In this document: positions 9,601 to 11,474 of the stretch, piece after piece
Numbering within the stretch: position 1 is the first letter of the stretch
How the letters are laid out: every line of letters begins with the position of its first letter
Source of the DNA: Cyclostephanos tholiformis
Taxonomy: Eukaryota > Bacillariophyta > Thalassiosirophyceae > Thalassiosirales > Thalassiosiraceae
DNA: 11,474 nucleotides
Assembly: GCA_036939975.1 (NCBI GenBank)
Contig: JALLPB010001359.1
Span: 1-11,474 of the forward strand
Direction of reading: 5' to 3'
Notes under the pieces: model-generated
Seen by the model: the letters and a program-made list of their open reading frames with translations, nothing else
Told to the model about the DNA's origin: nothing
The model's database searches: none
Position numbers and translations under genes: made by a program

Positions 9601-9778
9601 TCGGATTCGTTATGCCGGAGGGCCTGCGAATGGGGACGAGCACCCGTGTGGCCACCTTGCCTCCGCCGCCGTCGCCGCCGGATGACGACGGCGGATGCGA
9701 GGTCGAGGAGGATGCGGGCGAAGGCGAAGGCGAAGGCGACGGCAGACTCGACTTTCGCCTGGAATTGAACATCGTCAT
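6683..9778 (-). CDS. Kinesin motor protein, kinesin-7 (CENP-E-like) type, six exons
   Basis: An ATP-driven microtubule motor; kinesin-7 members usually act on mitotic chromosomes or spindles. Exons are 9778-8833, 8736-8067, 7942-7835, 7753-7637, 7566-6821 and probably 6714-6683, joined by GT-AG introns in consistent phase to give about 872 residues. Residues 1-207 are a disordered Ser/Pro/Gly-rich extension. The motor starts near 208 (VRVCVRIRP). It has the P-loop GQTSTGKT (311-318, split by intron 1), switch I NERSSRSH (439-446), switch II DLAGSE (513-518), and the NYRDSKLT helix (559-566). A neck containing YDDGLVKEF leads into a Lys/Glu-rich coiled coil of about 250 residues. The neck sequence and motor order suggest kinesin-7. 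All nucleotide-binding motifs are intact, so the motor should be active. ATG 9778 is the first in-frame ATG after an upstream stop; another follows two codons later. The 3' end is uncertain: unspliced reading runs to a stop at 6651. Family is confident, subfamily moderate. Confidence 0.93.
6715..6820 (-). other. Probable intron 5 of the kinesin gene
   Basis: A predicted 106-bp intron with donor GTGAGA and a T-rich acceptor ending TTGTAG. Splicing joins G to AT and ends the protein 11 residues later at TGA 6685-6683. Without splicing, the reading continues 57 codons to TAA 6653-6651 through a segment unusually rich in Cys, His and Trp that does not continue the coiled coil. The splice signals and this loss of coding character favour the intron. 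Transcript data would settle it. Confidence 0.6.
7567..7636 (-). other. Intron 4 of the kinesin gene
   Basis: A 70-bp intron with donor GTAGGG and acceptor CTCTCAG. Splicing joins AG to C and links the end of the motor ([13 protein letters not shown]) to the neck and coiled coil ([16 protein letters not shown]). The donor is weaker than the others, but the joined product fits the kinesin-7 neck. Confidence 0.88.
7754..7834 (-). other. Intron 3 of the kinesin gene
   Basis: An 81-bp intron with donor GTAAGA and acceptor AAAAG. Splicing joins GG to T and gives [18 protein letters not shown], matching the conserved kinesin order SLGGN-(T/A)-R followed by a hydrophobic strand. Confidence 0.9.
7943..8066 (-). 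other. Intron 2 of the kinesin gene
   Basis: A 124-bp intron with donor GTGAAT and acceptor CCCAAG. Splicing joins AG to T and restores the kinesin sequence [16 protein letters not shown]. Unspliced reading ends at a stop immediately after the donor. Confidence 0.9.
8737..8832 (-). other. Intron 1 of the kinesin gene
   Basis: A 96-bp intron with donor GTGAGT and acceptor TTAAG. It splits the first G of a glycine codon from GG, and joining the exons restores TSTGKTHTM, the P-loop of the motor. That exact restoration makes it the best-supported intron here. Confidence 0.93.
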
Positions 9779-10134
9779 TTTATTTGTATCGATTGCTAGT
9801 AGATTGTGTTGTAGGATGATGCGGACCAACTAATACTGATTTTATCATGCGTTCCACTATTACAACTCGTGCCGGGAGGATCGGTGGCAAGAATATTTAT
9901 ATTTGTGCTTGGAGGGAAGTTTTGTCATTATTCAATCTTCTCTTCTTGTCGGTTTCTTTTTATCATGCTGTCCGATACGATAATATGGTACTCCAGTTAT
10001 AATTTACCTAGGTACTTGACTGAAGGCGGCGCGGATTTCCACCTTATCGTACGGATGCTTGGATATCGACTGGTTCTCGTTCTAGCTGGGCCATTTTTCT
10101 ACGTACTCTTACATTTGAAAACTCTTCTAGTGTC
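9779..10134. other. Upstream flank of the kinesin gene
   Basis: About 350 bp that should include the kinesin 5' UTR and promoter. No TATA box or other core element stands out. A minus-strand frame opens at a TTG at 9829, right after a stop, and runs in frame into the kinesin ATG, so it adds no coding start. A plus-strand frame from 9869 begins with GTG and is hydrophobic and AT-driven, so I do not call it a gene. Confidence 0.5.
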
Positions 10135-10261
10135 CAATTGTTTTTGCCTCAAATACTAATCACAGTACCATATTAGAGAAATGCACACTAGTGAATTNCA
10201 ATTGTTTTTGCCTCAAATACTAATCACAGTACCATATTAGAGAAATGCACACTAGTGAATT
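10135..10261 (+). repeat. Exact 63-bp direct duplication around a single N
   Basis: Bases 10135-10197 and 10199-10261 are identical, both starting CAATTGTTTTTGCCTC and ending CACTAGTGAATT, and only the N at 10198 separates them. Two contig ends that overlap but were not merged would give exactly this pattern. The true sequence probably has one copy. Confidence 0.95.
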
Positions 10262-10574
10262 TTCCCCCGGTTCTTTTCCCCTCTTTATGAAGGCGAAGTG
10301 TAACTGTTCCCCCCCATTTTTATGGGCGCTCACACACCCTTGATGTGTGAGGATGTGTGCATATTCTTCAGGGTTGCCATTACTTTCTTTCTTCCCAGAC
10401 AAATTTAGGGGAAAAAATCGCCTATGGTTGCGATTGTTTTTGTGGTCTCTCACTACTCTACTCTACTTTTTTCGTGCTCTTTTCCTCTCTTATCTCATCT
10501 CTTCACCATAAATTACACGTAGCAAAAGCATACAACAATCCTATGATCCGCCCCCGCTGAATATGATTTGAACG
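10262..10574. other. Pyrimidine-rich spacer before the repeat ORF
   Basis: This stretch contains C and T runs and a 7-bp inverted repeat (TCACACA ... TGTGTGA) near 10330. It then has a strongly pyrimidine-rich segment at about 10435-10505, upstream of the ATG at 10575, which could be a 5' leader. No gene was seen. Confidence 0.5.
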
Positions 10575-11021
10575 ATGCCAAAGCATCTAACAAAGGCCGA
10601 TAAGAGGAAGAGGCGTTGGCGCTTGGCTTACTTATCCAAGCGCCAGCGCTTATCTGGAGGAGAGGGCACAATGCAAGAGGTAGAACGTGTGCTCCCGCCA
10701 GAGGGAGAGGGCGCGACAGGAGAGGTGCCCAAGGGAGAAGAGGACGGCTTTCCCCCAGAGGAAGAGATCGCGCACGCGCGAGCGCGAGAGTCCTTTTTAT
10801 TGCGCGAGGAGGGAGAAGAGAGCGCGTCCATTGCACGAGGCCTCGTGCCCGAGAGAGAGTCCTTTTCATCGCGCGAGGAGGGAGAAGAGTGCGCGCCCAT
10901 TGCGCGAGGCCACGTGCCAGAGAGAGAGTCCTTTCCATCGCGCGAGGAGGGAGAAGAGAGCGCACCTGTCGCGCAAGGCCACGTGCCAGAGATAGAGTCT
11001 TTTTTTTGTGCGAGGAGGTAG
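10575..11021 (+). CDS. Hypothetical charged repeat protein, apparently frameshifted near its end
   Basis: The ORF starts at an ATG with A at -3 (GAACGATGCC) and encodes 148 residues. Residues 1-31 are basic (ADKRKRRWRLAYLSKRQR). After an acidic linker come about three and a half copies of a 23-residue unit of the form ESFxSREEGEESAPxARGHVPER, encoded by a 69-bp minisatellite. In the fourth copy one base is missing at a T8 run (10999-11006), so the frame hits TAG at 11019-11021. The repeat pattern then continues in the +2 frame to a stop at 11168-11170. No family is recognised. Because the unit length divides by three and lacks stops, the other frames and the opposite strand are open too, so the coding frame is chosen on the ATG and the non-repeat N-terminus only. 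It could be a real gene, a pseudogene, or a non-coding minisatellite. Confidence 0.35.
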   Translation: MPKHLTKADKRKRRWRLAYLSKRQRLSGGEGTMQEVERVLPPEGEGATGEVPKGEEDGFPPEEEIAHARARESFLLREEGEESASIARGLVPERESFSSREEGEECAPIARGHVPERESFPSREEGEESAPVAQGHVPEIESFFCARR

Positions 11022-11103
11022 AAGAGAGTGCGCCTGTCCCGCGAGGCCGCGCGCTAGAGAGAGAGTCCTTTTCATCGCGCGAGGAGGGAGAGGAGAGTGC
11101 GAT
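10786..11103 (+). repeat. 69-bp GC-rich minisatellite, about 4.5 copies
   Basis: The marker GAGTCCTTTT recurs with its TCC (or TCT) at 10791, 10860, 10929, 10998 and 11066, giving spacings of 69, 69, 69 and 68 bp. Each unit carries a CGCGCGAGGAGGGAGAAGAG block followed by a CGAGGCC-type block. The fourth unit is the most diverged, with a T8 run, a GAGGTAGAAG variant and a net loss of one base. The upstream 10680-10785 has weaker, more degenerate similarity. Confidence 0.93.
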
Positions 11104-11119
11104 GGGCGTTCCATTGCTC

Positions 11120-11474
11120 CCTCCCTCGATCAAAATAAAGAATTCTCAAAGCACACCGCGTTGCCAATGATGTGGTGAGCAAGTTCAACACGCTGGACCG
11201 GGCAGTGAAGGGGTGTGGCTGGATGTAGAGGGCAATTTGATTGTTGTATGTGTTGGCGGGGATTTTGGATTTTTCCGAAAATAATGATGAACCAAACTAT
11301 CCTCCCTCCATTGCTCAAAATAAAGAATTCTCAAAGCAAACCGCGTCGCCAATGATGATAAGCACATGTGCGACAAGCGGGACTGGGCGACGGATGGAAA
11401 TGAACGGCTGTTGTGTGTGGGGGGGGGATTGGTTTCGCCTTATTTCACGCTGTGTTGGAAAAATCAACACAGCG
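11120..11474 (+). repeat. Diverged direct duplication with a period of about 181 bp
   Basis: 11120-11172 and 11301-11357 are close copies: both begin CCTCCCTC, share CAAAATAAAGAATTCTCAAA, and end GCCAATGATG. Beyond this block both copies continue with weaker matches (GGACCGGGCAG versus GGACTGGGCGA, and TTGTATGTG versus TTGTGTGTG before a G-run and ATT). The pair may be part of a longer array cut by the window edge. No gene was recognised here. Confidence 0.8.

Noticed and set aside
9779..9829. Upstream start for the kinesin at 9829
   Set aside because: The codon there is TTG, directly after an in-frame stop. The first in-frame ATG is at 9778.
9108..9833. A 241-codon plus-strand ORF
   Set aside because: It is a shadow of kinesin exon 1, created by GC-rich stop-poor DNA; the minus strand carries the motor sequence.
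9869..10159. A hydrophobic plus-strand ORF of 96 codons that could pass for a membrane protein
   Set aside because: It begins with GTG, its hydrophobicity follows from T-rich DNA, and it runs into the assembly-join duplication.
10513..11133. A 206-codon minus-strand ORF over the minisatellite
   Set aside because: It starts at TTG, and its repeated Leu/Arg/Pro/Ser sequence follows from a 69-bp unit that is open in every frame.
1..11474. tRNA, rRNA or a complete transposon
   Set aside because: No cloverleaf-like or rRNA-like segment, reverse transcriptase or transposase core, or matching long terminal repeats could be recognised by eye.

Overview
The window is nuclear DNA from a eukaryote, most likely a diatom or another stramenopile. 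The organism call is inference. It rests on a kinesin gene split by short GT-AG introns of about 70 to 125 bp, long gene-poor intergenic DNA rich in simple-sequence tracts, and a mixed base composition in which GC-rich coding exons sit in AT-rich surroundings. A single N at 10198, flanked by an exact 63-bp duplication, shows this is draft assembly.

The one gene that can be read with confidence is on the minus strand, 9778 to 6683. It encodes a kinesin with an intact motor, of kinesin-7 (CENP-E-like) type. Six exons can be joined with consistent reading phase: 9778-8833, 8736-8067, 7942-7835, 7753-7637, 7566-6821 and probably 6714-6683. The predicted protein is about 872 residues: a disordered Ser/Pro/Gly-rich N-terminal extension (1-207) with several CDK-type sites, the motor (about 208-605) with a Ser/Glu-rich insertion that carries a KEN sequence, a short neck, and a coiled coil to the C-terminus.

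Downstream of the kinesin on the same strand (6413-5097) are stretches that read like coding DNA but are broken by stops and frame changes. I interpret them, with low confidence, as a decayed gene or mobile element. From 1 to about 5000 there is no convincing gene. That stretch holds a 27-bp-period array of near-palindromes (44-123), a perfect 23-bp-stem hairpin (918-972), a possible coding relic (206-682), an imperfect direct repeat (1441-1539), a pyrimidine-rich CAT/CCA low-complexity domain (about 1880-2640), a GGATCC/GAAATG repeat cluster (3236-3360) and a purine-rich GAT/GGA domain (about 4370-4960) that contains a diverged duplication.

To the right of the kinesin lie the assembly-join duplication (10135-10261), a plus-strand ORF at 10575 built mostly from a 69-bp (23-codon) minisatellite and apparently frameshifted at a T8 run, and a diverged duplication of about 181 bp near the right edge. 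No rRNA, tRNA, CRISPR array or complete transposon was recognised. Apart from the kinesin, nothing in the window points to a multi-gene system.
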